Assembly (NCBI GenBank): GCA_946886645.1
Contig: CAMPIY010000024.1
Coordinates: 1 to 12,662 of the forward strand
DNA length: 12,662 bases
Direction: 5' to 3'
Source of the DNA: an uncultured Sphingomonas sp.
GTDB lineage: Bacteria; Pseudomonadota; Alphaproteobacteria; Sphingomonadales; Sphingomonadaceae
This document shows, piece by piece, positions 7,295 through 12,662 of this stretch. A program made the translations under genes and the position numbers. A model generated the notes under the pieces. It ran no database searches. It saw nothing but the letters and a program-made list of their open reading frames with translations, and was not told the origin of the DNA. Position 1 is the stretch's first letter; every line of letters begins with the position of its first letter.

Positions 7295-8185
7295 TTATCG
7301 GGTGGTGAAGTACATGTCCGGTGCGGGAGAAGTCCCTCCGGGGCGGGTGGACGAGAAAGTCAGCATCGTCCCGTCCCAGCTGACGAACGGGCGAGCGTCA
7401 AACACTCCCGCCGCATTGAGCGAGTCGAGCCGCTGCGCCGTGCCCCAGGTATCGCTGGTGCTCGAACGTGTTGCATACCAGAGGTCGGGGTTGGCCGGAT
7501 CATCACCACCTCGCGAAGAGTCCCAGAAGATCGTCTTGCCGTCATGGGTGACGCTTGGCCGGTTGTCGGCGGCGGAGCTGTTGACCCCACCCTGGACCAG
7601 CGTCGCGGGGCCGCCGTCGATGCTCTGGAATATATCGCCCGGATTGGCGCCATTGCGGCGAGACCAGATCATCACTTGCCGGCCTTGGTCATCCTCATAG
7701 ACGGTGGCCGACTCCTCCTGGATGCCGGGCTGGTTGATGTTGGATGCGAAGCGCTGCGGCTCCGCCCATCCCTTTGGGCCCAGTCGGGTGAGGTAAAGAT
7801 CGCCAGCCGCGTCGTCGCGGGTGCTGGTGAAGATCATTTGCTTGCCCCGCAGAATCGTCGGGCAGTTTTCGGTCGACGGCCCGTTGACGGGTGCCGGCAG
7901 CCGCTCTGGCTCGCCGAAGCCCTCGGACGTGCTGGCGCGTTTCGCAAAGTAGATGTCGAAATTGCCGGTGCGATTGCTGTTGAACGCCAGCGTTAGCCCG
8001 TCTGGCGAAAGGCTGGCGCAGCCGTCCACCGCCGGCGAATTGAGGTTCGCCGACGAATCCGGAAGCGCTTCGATGCTTTGCGGCGCCGCCCAGTCGCCAA
8101 ATGCGGGCATGGCGACGGCCGCGGTCGCCGTCAGTAGGGAAATGCCGATTGCCGGCGCAATATTTCTGCGGTTTGACTTGATCAT
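7295..8185 (-). CDS. Exported PD40/WD40-like beta-propeller protein
   Basis: A 296-residue secreted protein of the TolB-like PD40 propeller class. An N-terminal signal peptide is visible: basic MIKSNRRN, hydrophobic IGISLLTATAAVA, and an Ala-rich cleavage region near residues 24-30. At least five blades follow with the pattern DG-x-x-hydrophobic-F-x-S-x-R-(G/D)-x-DLY. They include SPDGLTLAFNSNRTGNFDIY, GKQMIFTSTRDDAAGDLY, a degenerate IWSRRNGANPGDIF blade, DGKTIFWDSSRGGDDP and DGTMLTFSSTRPGG. ATG at 8185 is supported by a strong AGGAGG site (8191-8196); the longer frame lacks a signal. It is not TolB itself: it lacks the TolB N-terminal domain and no tol-pal genes are nearby. The ligand and role are unknown; periplasmic or extracellular binding is likely. 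Confidence 0.85.
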   Translation of the reverse strand: MIKSNRRNIAPAIGISLLTATAAVAMPAFGDWAAPQSIEALPDSSANLNSPAVDGCASLSPDGLTLAFNSNRTGNFDIYFAKRASTSEGFGEPERLPAPVNGPSTENCPTILRGKQMIFTSTRDDAAGDLYLTRLGPKGWAEPQRFASNINQPGIQEESATVYEDDQGRQVMIWSRRNGANPGDIFQSIDGGPATLVQGGVNSSAADNRPSVTHDGKTIFWDSSRGGDDPANPDLWYATRSSTSDTWGTAQRLDSLNAAGVFDARPFVSWDGTMLTFSSTRPGGTSPAPDMYFTTR

Positions 8186-8377
8186 TTTCGCCTCCTGTTT
8201 GGCTGGCCGGGCGACAAGGGGAGGTTGTTGCCCGGCCTTGCGCGAAGGGTGCGTTCGACGAGTGAAAGTGGCGATGATGATCACATGATCGAAAGCCGAT
8301 GATTGAACGATTGCGCTCTTGAGCCTTCCCGCAAATGGTCATAGGTTCGCATTTCGTTCCGCTTGAGGGAGAGGCCG
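8186..8377. promoter_or_regulatory. Divergent intergenic region, candidate rmuC promoter
   Basis: This 192-base gap separates the divergent propeller and rmuC genes. Toward rmuC, TTGAGC (8319-8324), 17 bases, then TAGGTT (8342-8347) is a weak sigma70-like match. GATCA-CA-TGATC (8279-8290) is a short dyad with the direct repeat ATGATC. The propeller gene's ribosome-binding site occupies 8191-8196. No small gene is convincing here. Confidence 0.3.
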
Positions 8378-9721
8378 TTGGACGCGTCTTTGATTATCGT
8401 CGGGCTGGTTGCTCTTGCCCTTGGCGCGGTCATCGGATGGCTCTTCGGCGCGCGCGGAGGGGAGCAGGGCAAGGCGACGGCCGAGTCGCTCCGGCTCCAG
8501 CTCGACGGTGTCCGTGAGGAGCGGGATTCTGCCCGGTCGGCGCATGAGGCCGCGGCGCGGGAGCTTGCGACGCTTCAGGCCGACGCCCGCAATTTCGAGG
8601 CGCGGCTCAAGGATTTGCAGGAATCGAAGGACGCGCTGATCGCGCAGTTCCGCGCTGTCGGTGACCAGCTTCTCGAAAAGGCGCACAAGGATTTTCTCGA
8701 CAAGGCTGGTGAGCGCTTCACCGAGGCGGACAAGGCGAGCCAGGCCAAGCTGCAGACCTTGCTTCAACCCGTCGAGGCGACGCTCAAGCGCTACGAGGAA
8801 GGGCTTCAGCGGGTCGAAAAGGATCGGGTCGACCATTATGCCGGGCTGAAGGCAGTCGTCGAGCAGGTGCGCGAGGGGCAGGGGCGAGTGCGCGACGAGA
8901 CCCGCAACCTCGTCAATGCGCTCCGTTCATCGCCAAAGGCGCGGGGCCGCTGGGGCGAGCATTCGCTCCGCAACGTTCTGGAGCAGGCAGGGCTGACGGC
9001 CCATGCCGATTTCAAGACCGAGGTCAGTGTCGACACCGACGAAGGACGCCTGCGCCCAGACGTCATCGTCAACCTGCCGGGCGGGCGGAAGCTGGTGATC
9101 GACGCCAAATGCTCATTGAACGCCTATCTGGATGCGTCGGAGGAGGCCGACGATGATCGCCGCGCCGGCCATCTTCGCGCCCACGTCGCCTCGATCCGCA
9201 ATCATGCACAGCAACTCGGCTCCAAAGCATATTGGGCGCAGTTCGACGACGCTGCCGACTATGTCGTCATGTACATTCCCGGAGAACATTTCCTGACAGC
9301 CGCGCTGGAGCAGGACGATGCCCTGTGGGAATGGGCGTTCGACAAGAAGGTGCTGCTCGCCACGCCGACCAATCTCGTCGCCATTGCGCGCACGGTGGCG
9401 AGTGTCTGGCGGCAGGAAAAGCTCAACGAAGCGGCAGATGAAATCGCCAGCTTGGGCAAGGAGTTGCACTCCCGCCTTGCGACAATGGCGCAGCATATGG
9501 AGCGGGTTGGAAAGAACCTCTCGACCGCCAACGCGGCCTACAACCAGATGGTCGGAAGCTTCGAAAGCCAGGTGCTGACCCAGGCCAAGCGCTTCGAGGG
9601 GCTGGGGGCCGGCAGCGCCAAGGATATGCCATCCCCGCCGATGGTGGAGACAGCGCCGCGTCCGATGACCAAGCTCGCGGCCCCGCCGAAGCCATCAAAT
9701 GAAGACGACGCAGCCGCCTGA
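8378..9721 (+). CDS. rmuC: DNA recombination protein RmuC
   Basis: A 447-residue RmuC-family protein (DUF195/PD-(D/E)XK-like nuclease superfamily), linked in E. coli to limiting inversions and rearrangements between repeats. The layout is typical: one N-terminal membrane helix (ASLIIVGLVALALGAVIGWL), then an Ala/Glu/Arg-rich coiled coil to about residue 140, and the RmuC core. The core includes SPKARGRWGEHSLRNVLEQAGL, RPDVIVNLPGGRKLVIDAKCS (the conserved D-x-K-type nuclease region) and MYIPGEHFLTAAL. The tail is Pro/Ala-rich. No ATG is available near the N-terminus. TTG at 8378 is preferred because GAGGGA (8365-8370) sits 7 bases before it; TTG at 8363 would lie upstream of that site. It is divergent from the propeller gene. 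Confidence 0.94.
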   Translation: MDASLIIVGLVALALGAVIGWLFGARGGEQGKATAESLRLQLDGVREERDSARSAHEAAARELATLQADARNFEARLKDLQESKDALIAQFRAVGDQLLEKAHKDFLDKAGERFTEADKASQAKLQTLLQPVEATLKRYEEGLQRVEKDRVDHYAGLKAVVEQVREGQGRVRDETRNLVNALRSSPKARGRWGEHSLRNVLEQAGLTAHADFKTEVSVDTDEGRLRPDVIVNLPGGRKLVIDAKCSLNAYLDASEEADDDRRAGHLRAHVASIRNHAQQLGSKAYWAQFDDAADYVVMYIPGEHFLTAALEQDDALWEWAFDKKVLLATPTNLVAIARTVASVWRQEKLNEAADEIASLGKELHSRLATMAQHMERVGKNLSTANAAYNQMVGSFESQVLTQAKRFEGLGAGSAKDMPSPPMVETAPRPMTKLAAPPKPSNEDDAAA

Positions 9722-9724
9722 CGA

Positions 9725-9746
9725 AATTCCTCGCAATGTAGGAATT
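9725..9746 (+). terminator. Weak hairpin after rmuC
   Basis: AATTCCT (9725-9731) and AGGAATT (9740-9746) pair perfectly around an 8-base loop, starting four bases after the rmuC stop. The stem is AT-rich and no T-run follows, so termination is uncertain. Confidence 0.3.
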
Positions 9747-9865
9747 GGCCTGCCAGCCTGAAGGCGGCTCTTTGAATTGGCTGCAGTGGTCGTCCTGGCG
9801 AAAGGGCGCCGGGTCACCGTGAATCTTTATGAAGACTCCGACGAAGGGGGCATCGCCGCGCAATC

Positions 9866-9925
9866 CTTAAGTTCACAAAAGGGGCGCGAAAACGCGTCGT
9901 TCTCAATGAACTTTGTGAACCTAAG
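9866..9925. repeat. 60-base imperfect palindrome with nested hairpin
   Basis: The arms 9866-9880 and 9911-9925 pair at 13 of 15 positions, with the perfect core GTTCACAAA / TTTGTGAAC (9871-9879 / 9912-9920). The 30-base centre holds a second hairpin, CGCG-AAAA-CGCG (9885-9896). It lies in the 220-base gap between the convergent rmuC and lipoprotein genes, 17 bases past the lipoprotein stop. It could be a bidirectional terminator, a small structured RNA or a remnant mobile repeat. The rest of 9722-9941 shows nothing else convincing. Confidence 0.5.
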
Positions 9926-9941
9926 CGCGCTCAGACCGCGT

Positions 9942-10697
9942 CTAATCGGCCCGTATCAGCTCGATCGTCCCCGCGCGGTTCGACAGGACCAGCCGGTTTC
10001 CCTCGCCGGACATGTTCATCGGGTGCGCCAGGATCGCGGAGCCCTGCGTTTCGAAGCTCATGTCGGGGCAGGCCATTCGCGTCGCCATGACCGCTCCGGC
10101 GGTCAAAACGCTTCCGTTGACGCTATAGTCGGAACCCAGCGAGTTGCAGCCGAACTTGGCTCCGATCCGGTCGGGGAGGAAGTTCATGTAGAAGTTCTGG
10201 GGCGGCGTCGGACGTCCGTTGATGGATGTCACGCGCCAGTTGGTGCCGGTCAAAATCATCGTTCCCGAACCCGGGTAATTGGGTTGGCCGTTCTCACCGA
10301 CCTGGCTGAAAAAGGTGATTGGCGCGCCGCACCCGCGAAATTCGCGGCCGTCGACCCTGACGGTGACACTGTCGGGGTAGGTGCGATCGCTCATCCCGTC
10401 GCTGCAGCGGCCATGGACGATGTTCACGTTCAGGCGTGGCGTTTGATAGATTTCGCCCGCCACACCAATGATTGGTTGGGGTGTCCGCTGCACGACGCGG
10501 TAATTATCGTTGCCCCGGTCGGTAAAGACCATGTCGCCGCCGATTTCCAGGTCCCAGAAGGGCTCGGTTCCTATGGCGCGGTAGGTCGCTTCGGCGGGAT
10601 AGGACGGCGGCGGATAGCCGGGAGGCGGCCCCTGCATATAGGGATCGCAAGCGGTGAGGCTCAGGGCGAACAGCGGCAGGGCGAATTTCGTTTTCAT
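9942..10697 (-). CDS. META-domain lipoprotein
   Basis: A 251-residue lipoprotein. The N-terminus MKTKFALPLFALSLTAC is a lipoprotein signal with lipobox LTAC and lipidated Cys17. Asp follows at +2, which in enterobacteria retains lipoproteins in the inner membrane; whether this holds in sphingomonads is not known here. A Pro/Tyr-rich linker (about 19-36) leads to a first domain beginning AIGTEPFWDLEI (41-52), as in the COG3650-type proteins found with META domains. The C-terminal third is a META/HslJ-like domain (LTGTNWRVTSINGRP through KFGCNSLGSDYSVNG to IELIRAD). HslJ homologues are heat-inducible or linked to antibiotic tolerance in E. coli; the function here is unknown. It starts 23 bases after the methyltransferase gene, probably in the same operon, with GGGAGG (10709-10714) as ribosome-binding site. 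Confidence 0.87.
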   Translation of the reverse strand: MKTKFALPLFALSLTACDPYMQGPPPGYPPPSYPAEATYRAIGTEPFWDLEIGGDMVFTDRGNDNYRVVQRTPQPIIGVAGEIYQTPRLNVNIVHGRCSDGMSDRTYPDSVTVRVDGREFRGCGAPITFFSQVGENGQPNYPGSGTMILTGTNWRVTSINGRPTPPQNFYMNFLPDRIGAKFGCNSLGSDYSVNGSVLTAGAVMATRMACPDMSFETQGSAILAHPMNMSGEGNRLVLSNRAGTIELIRAD

Positions 10698-10734
10698 GGC
10701 GGAACAAACCTCCCAGCCTTTTATGGGTTCCGCC
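10698..10734 (-). promoter_or_regulatory. Inverted repeat enclosing the lipoprotein ribosome-binding site
   Basis: GGCGGAAC (10698-10705) and GTTCCGCC (10727-10734) form a perfect 8-bp stem with a 21-base loop. On the minus-strand mRNA the stem ends directly at the lipoprotein ATG, and the loop contains its GGGAGG site and the TAA of the upstream methyltransferase gene. Upstream ribosomes terminating at 10721 would melt the 5' arm, so translational coupling or start-site control is plausible but inferred. Confidence 0.4.
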
Positions 10735-11524
10735 AGCTTGCCCTAACCTGAAAGGCCATGACGGCGGTCGCAACTGCGGCATTGAGGCTGTCGGCCTTGC
10801 CGAGCATCGGCATTTTCACCAGCAGGTCGCATTCCGCTTCGTACGCCTCGGGCAGGCCCTGGCTCTCATTGCCGATCAGCAGGAAGCAGGGCTGCTCGTA
10901 GGCAGGCTCCAGATAATCGTGCGTCGTGTTGAGGCTGGTTCCGACAAGCTGGCCGGCGCCACTTCTCAGCCACGGCAGAAACTCTTCCCAGCGCGCCGTT
11001 GCGATTTGCTGCGTGAAGATGGCGCCCATCGAGGCCCGAACCGCCTCGACCGACCAGGGGTCGGCGCTATCGTCGAGCAGGATCAACCCGCCGGCCCCGG
11101 TCGCGTCGCCGGTCCTCAGGATCGTGCCGATATTCCCCGGATCGCGAAGAGCCTGCGCGACGATCCAGAGGGGTGAGGCCGAACGGTCGACCGCGGCCAG
11201 GCTGGTATCGGGCTGGCGGTATGCACCGAGAATTGCCTGCGGATTATCCTTTCCCGACATCTTTGACAGGATGTCCGGCGACGTTTCGATCACATCGGCG
11301 CCACTGGCCTCGGCCTCCGCGATAATCTCGGCGGCGAGGGCATGAACGCCCCCGGCCGCGGAATAGGCGATAATCTCGGGCAGCCGTCCACTATCCCGAG
11401 CCTCGACCAAAATGCGCAGCCCCTCAGCCAGGAACAGCCCTTCCGACTTGCGCGCCTTCTTGTCGCGAAGGGCCCGAAGCCGCTTCACCGTTTCGTTGGA
11501 GAATGAGGTGATCTGGCGAGGCAT
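10721..11524 (-). CDS. TrmH/SpoU-family RNA 2'-O-methyltransferase
   Basis: A 267-residue SPOUT-class methyltransferase that would use S-adenosylmethionine to methylate a ribose in tRNA or rRNA. The three family motifs are present: motif 1 with Asn131 and Arg137 in ALRDPGNIGTILRTGDATG; motif 2, LIGNESQGLP (216-225); and motif 3, ADSLNAAVATAVMAF (244-258), forming the trefoil-knot cofactor site. The N-terminal part (SNETVKRLRALRDKKARKSEGLF) is the SpoU substrate-binding domain typical of TsnR/RlmB-like members. The exact target nucleotide cannot be read from sequence. ATG at 11524 begins MPRQITSF. It lies 58 bases after HPr, separated by a hairpin, and is followed closely by the lipoprotein gene. 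Confidence 0.92.
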   Translation of the reverse strand: MPRQITSFSNETVKRLRALRDKKARKSEGLFLAEGLRILVEARDSGRLPEIIAYSAAGGVHALAAEIIAEAEASGADVIETSPDILSKMSGKDNPQAILGAYRQPDTSLAAVDRSASPLWIVAQALRDPGNIGTILRTGDATGAGGLILLDDSADPWSVEAVRASMGAIFTQQIATARWEEFLPWLRSGAGQLVGTSLNTTHDYLEPAYEQPCFLLIGNESQGLPEAYEAECDLLVKMPMLGKADSLNAAVATAVMAFQVRASWRNP

Positions 11525-11555
11525 CTGCGCTCCTTGCGTCGCGAGTTCGTGCTCC

Positions 11556-11574
11556 GCAAGTCCCCCGGACTTGC
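11556..11574. terminator. 8-bp hairpin between ptsH and the methyltransferase gene
   Basis: GCAAGTCC (11556-11563) and GGACTTGC (11567-11574) form a perfect stem with a CCC loop, nine bases past the HPr stop on the minus strand. There is no T-run after it, so it may be a weak terminator or a transcript-end stabiliser at the boundary of the PTS operon. Confidence 0.4.
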
Positions 11575-11582
11575 CTGCGCTC

Positions 11583-11855
11583 TCACTCCTCGCCGAAGCG
11601 TCCCTCGACCAGCGCGGCCAGCTCTTCGATGGCCTGTTCGCAACCGTCGCCTTCGCAATGGATGGTGATGCTGTCGCCCATTGCCGCGCCGAGCATCATC
11701 AGGCCCATGATCGAGGTGCCGACCACCCGGTTGCCGTCCTTCTCCACCTCGACCTTCGCCGAAAGCCCCGAGGCGAGATTGACGAACTTCGCGCTGGCCC
11801 GGGCATGGAGACCCCGGCGGTTGGTGATCTCGATGGTCCGGCTATGGCAGCTCAA
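11583..11855 (-). CDS. ptsH: HPr phosphocarrier protein
   Basis: A 90-residue phosphocarrier of the phosphotransferase system. RRGLHARASAKFV contains the phosphorylated histidine, His17. VVGTSIMGLMMLGA contains Ser48, the equivalent of the regulatory Ser46 phosphorylated by HPr kinase. No ATG is available before the conserved start (SRTIEITNRRGLHAR). TTG at 11855-11853 is the best start: it overlaps the EIIA stop as TTGA and has GGCGAGG about 7 bases upstream. Translation is therefore probably coupled to EIIA. The presence of Ser48 and of rapZ upstream fits a regulatory PTS with an HprK-type kinase, presumably encoded outside the window. No EIIB or EIIC permease gene is visible. Confidence 0.95.
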   Translation of the reverse strand: MSCHSRTIEITNRRGLHARASAKFVNLASGLSAKVEVEKDGNRVVGTSIMGLMMLGAAMGDSITIHCEGDGCEQAIEELAALVEGRFGEE

Positions 11856-12259
11856 GCAGCGGCCTCGCCGAGGATCTCGGAAGCCACCGAGATATATTTC
11901 CGTCCGGCCTCGCGGGCGGCAGCGACTGCGGCGCGGACGCTCATCGCCTTGCGGGCACCTTCCAGGCGGATCAGCATCGGCAGATTCACTCCCGCGATCA
12001 CCTCGACATTCTCGCTCTTCATCAGGCTGATGGCGAGGTTGGACGGCGTGCCACCGAAAAGGTCGGTCAGGATGATGACGCCCTGGCCCTGGTCGCAGCG
12101 CTGGATGGCGGCGGCAATGTCCTTGCGGCGCATCTCCATATCGTCGTCGGCGTCGATGCAGATGCCTTCGATCGCCTCCTGGGGACCGACCACATGTTCC
12201 ATTGCTGTGATGAACTCGGTCGCAAGCCGACCGTGGGTCACCAGCACTAATCCGATCAT
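11852..12259 (-). CDS. PTS EIIA component, mannose (EIIA-Man) family
   Basis: A 135-residue cytosolic phosphoacceptor. MIGLVLVTHGRLATEF carries the family phosphorylation-site histidine (His9), and VIILTDLFGGTPSNLA is the signature TDLFGGTP loop of the EIIA-Man fold. The remaining sequence (GVNLPMLIRLEGAR) also matches. ATG at 12259 follows the rapZ stop with no gap (TGA-ATG), and its own stop overlaps the HPr start. In alphaproteobacteria this orphan EIIA-Man with HPr usually acts in regulation rather than sugar uptake; that role is inferred from context, as no permease gene is seen. The phosphate donor would be HPr. Confidence 0.94.
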   Translation of the reverse strand: MIGLVLVTHGRLATEFITAMEHVVGPQEAIEGICIDADDDMEMRRKDIAAAIQRCDQGQGVIILTDLFGGTPSNLAISLMKSENVEVIAGVNLPMLIRLEGARKAMSVRAAVAAAREAGRKYISVASEILGEAAA

Positions 12260-12662
12260 TCAACTACTCGCTTCGTCAATTCCCCGCGCCCCCTGATCAT
12301 CAGAAGGCTTGCTCGCGGGATTTCCCTCGATCGTATCGCTCGGCGGCGAAGCGAGGTCACGGTGACGGACATTCGGCGAAAAACCCGCCTCGCGCAACCG
12401 CTTCGCCATTTCGACCGCCGCTGCCACCGAACGGTGACGCCCCCCGGTGCAGCCGAACGCTATCGTCAGATAGCTTTTGCCAGCGGCCCAATAGCGGGGA
12501 ATGAGGTCGGTTAACAGGGCCTCGATACGGCCGAGCGTCGCCGCCCAAGCCGGGTCGCGCTCGATGTAGGCGACAACGGCCGCATCCTCGCCGGTCAGCG
12601 GCCTCAGATCGTCGACCCAATGCGGATTGTCGAGAAAGCGCATATCGAACACAAGGTCGGCT
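12260..12662 (-). CDS. rapZ: RapZ-type P-loop protein, C-terminal part (5' end outside window)
   Basis: The C-terminal 134 residues of a RapZ (YvcJ/YhbJ) nucleotide-binding protein. The frame runs off the window; its GTG at 12652 is an internal Val codon in ADLVFDMRFL. Conserved features: FDMRFLDNPHW and AFGCTGGRHRSVA, the invariant GCTGGxHRSV motif of the C-terminal domain. The N-terminal P-loop is outside. In E. coli RapZ is an RNA-binding adaptor that tunes glucosamine-6-phosphate synthase through small RNAs; in alphaproteobacteria its job is less clear. After the usual HRDL ending there is a polar tail of about 30 residues (SPPSDTIEGN to DEASS). It sits upstream of EIIA and HPr in the same operon, as expected for a regulatory PTS. 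Confidence 0.94.
   Translation of the reverse strand, partial: ADLVFDMRFLDNPHWVDDLRPLTGEDAAVVAYIERDPAWAATLGRIEALLTDLIPRYWAAGKSYLTIAFGCTGGRHRSVAAAVEMAKRLREAGFSPNVRHRDLASPPSDTIEGNPASKPSDDQGARGIDEASS

Noticed and set aside
7295..8185. TolB of the Tol-Pal system
   Set aside because: Only the PD40 propeller repeats are shared. The TolB N-terminal domain is missing and no tolQ, tolR, tolA or pal genes lie nearby.
9777..10751. Open plus-strand frame of 324 codons
   Set aside because: Nearly all of it lies antisense to the META lipoprotein gene, which has a lipobox, domain motifs and a ribosome-binding site. The translation is low-complexity and family-like motifs are absent. Long antisense frames are common in GC-rich DNA.

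Overview
The window is a compact, high-GC stretch of bacterial chromosome, most likely from an alphaproteobacterium of the order Sphingomonadales (Sphingomonas/Erythrobacter type). Three things suggest this: the fmt-truA / recR-def neighbourhood; an EIIA(Man)-type PTS protein, HPr and RapZ in one run; and an ACP/acyl-CoA ligase/PLP-decarboxylase set of the kind linked to exosortase A. This assignment comes from gene content and remembered synteny, not from a database search. No rRNA, tRNA, CRISPR array, transposase or phage gene was seen.

Layout. Positions 1-453 hold the C-terminal half of thioredoxin reductase. Positions 454-887 hold a small orphan membrane protein gene bracketed by two copies of a short hairpin repeat, with codon use unlike its neighbours. 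Positions 888-3942 hold the exosortase A-associated set: an acyl carrier protein on the minus strand, divergent from an AMP-forming ligase whose stop overlaps the start of a diaminopimelate decarboxylase-like enzyme. Positions 3939-6813 are a translation and repair block, with fmt-truA on minus and recR-def on plus. Positions 6810-8185 carry, on minus, a cytosolic Cys-rich copper-storage-type protein (Csp3-like) and an exported PD40 beta-propeller protein. rmuC (8378-9721) runs divergently from the propeller gene.

Positions 9722-9941 are a non-coding gap with a long imperfect palindrome. Positions 9942-11524 hold a META-domain lipoprotein and, upstream of it on minus, a SpoU/TrmH RNA methyltransferase. 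Positions 11583-12662 hold, on minus, HPr, an EIIA(Man)-type protein and the 3' part of rapZ. This looks like a regulatory PTS with no sugar permease in view.

How the genes fit together. Many genes abut or overlap: ATGA at ligase/decarboxylase and fmt/truA, TTGA at EIIA/HPr, TGA-ATG at rapZ/EIIA. Two convergent pairs overlap by four bases at their stops. The least explained material is the ACP-ligase-decarboxylase set, whose substrate is unknown and which here sits between housekeeping genes, and several intergenic palindromes: 1201-1225, 7232-7244, 9866-9925 and 10698-10734. No clearly new multi-gene system is evident. The best leads are that set, the repeat-flanked orphan gene and the palindromes.
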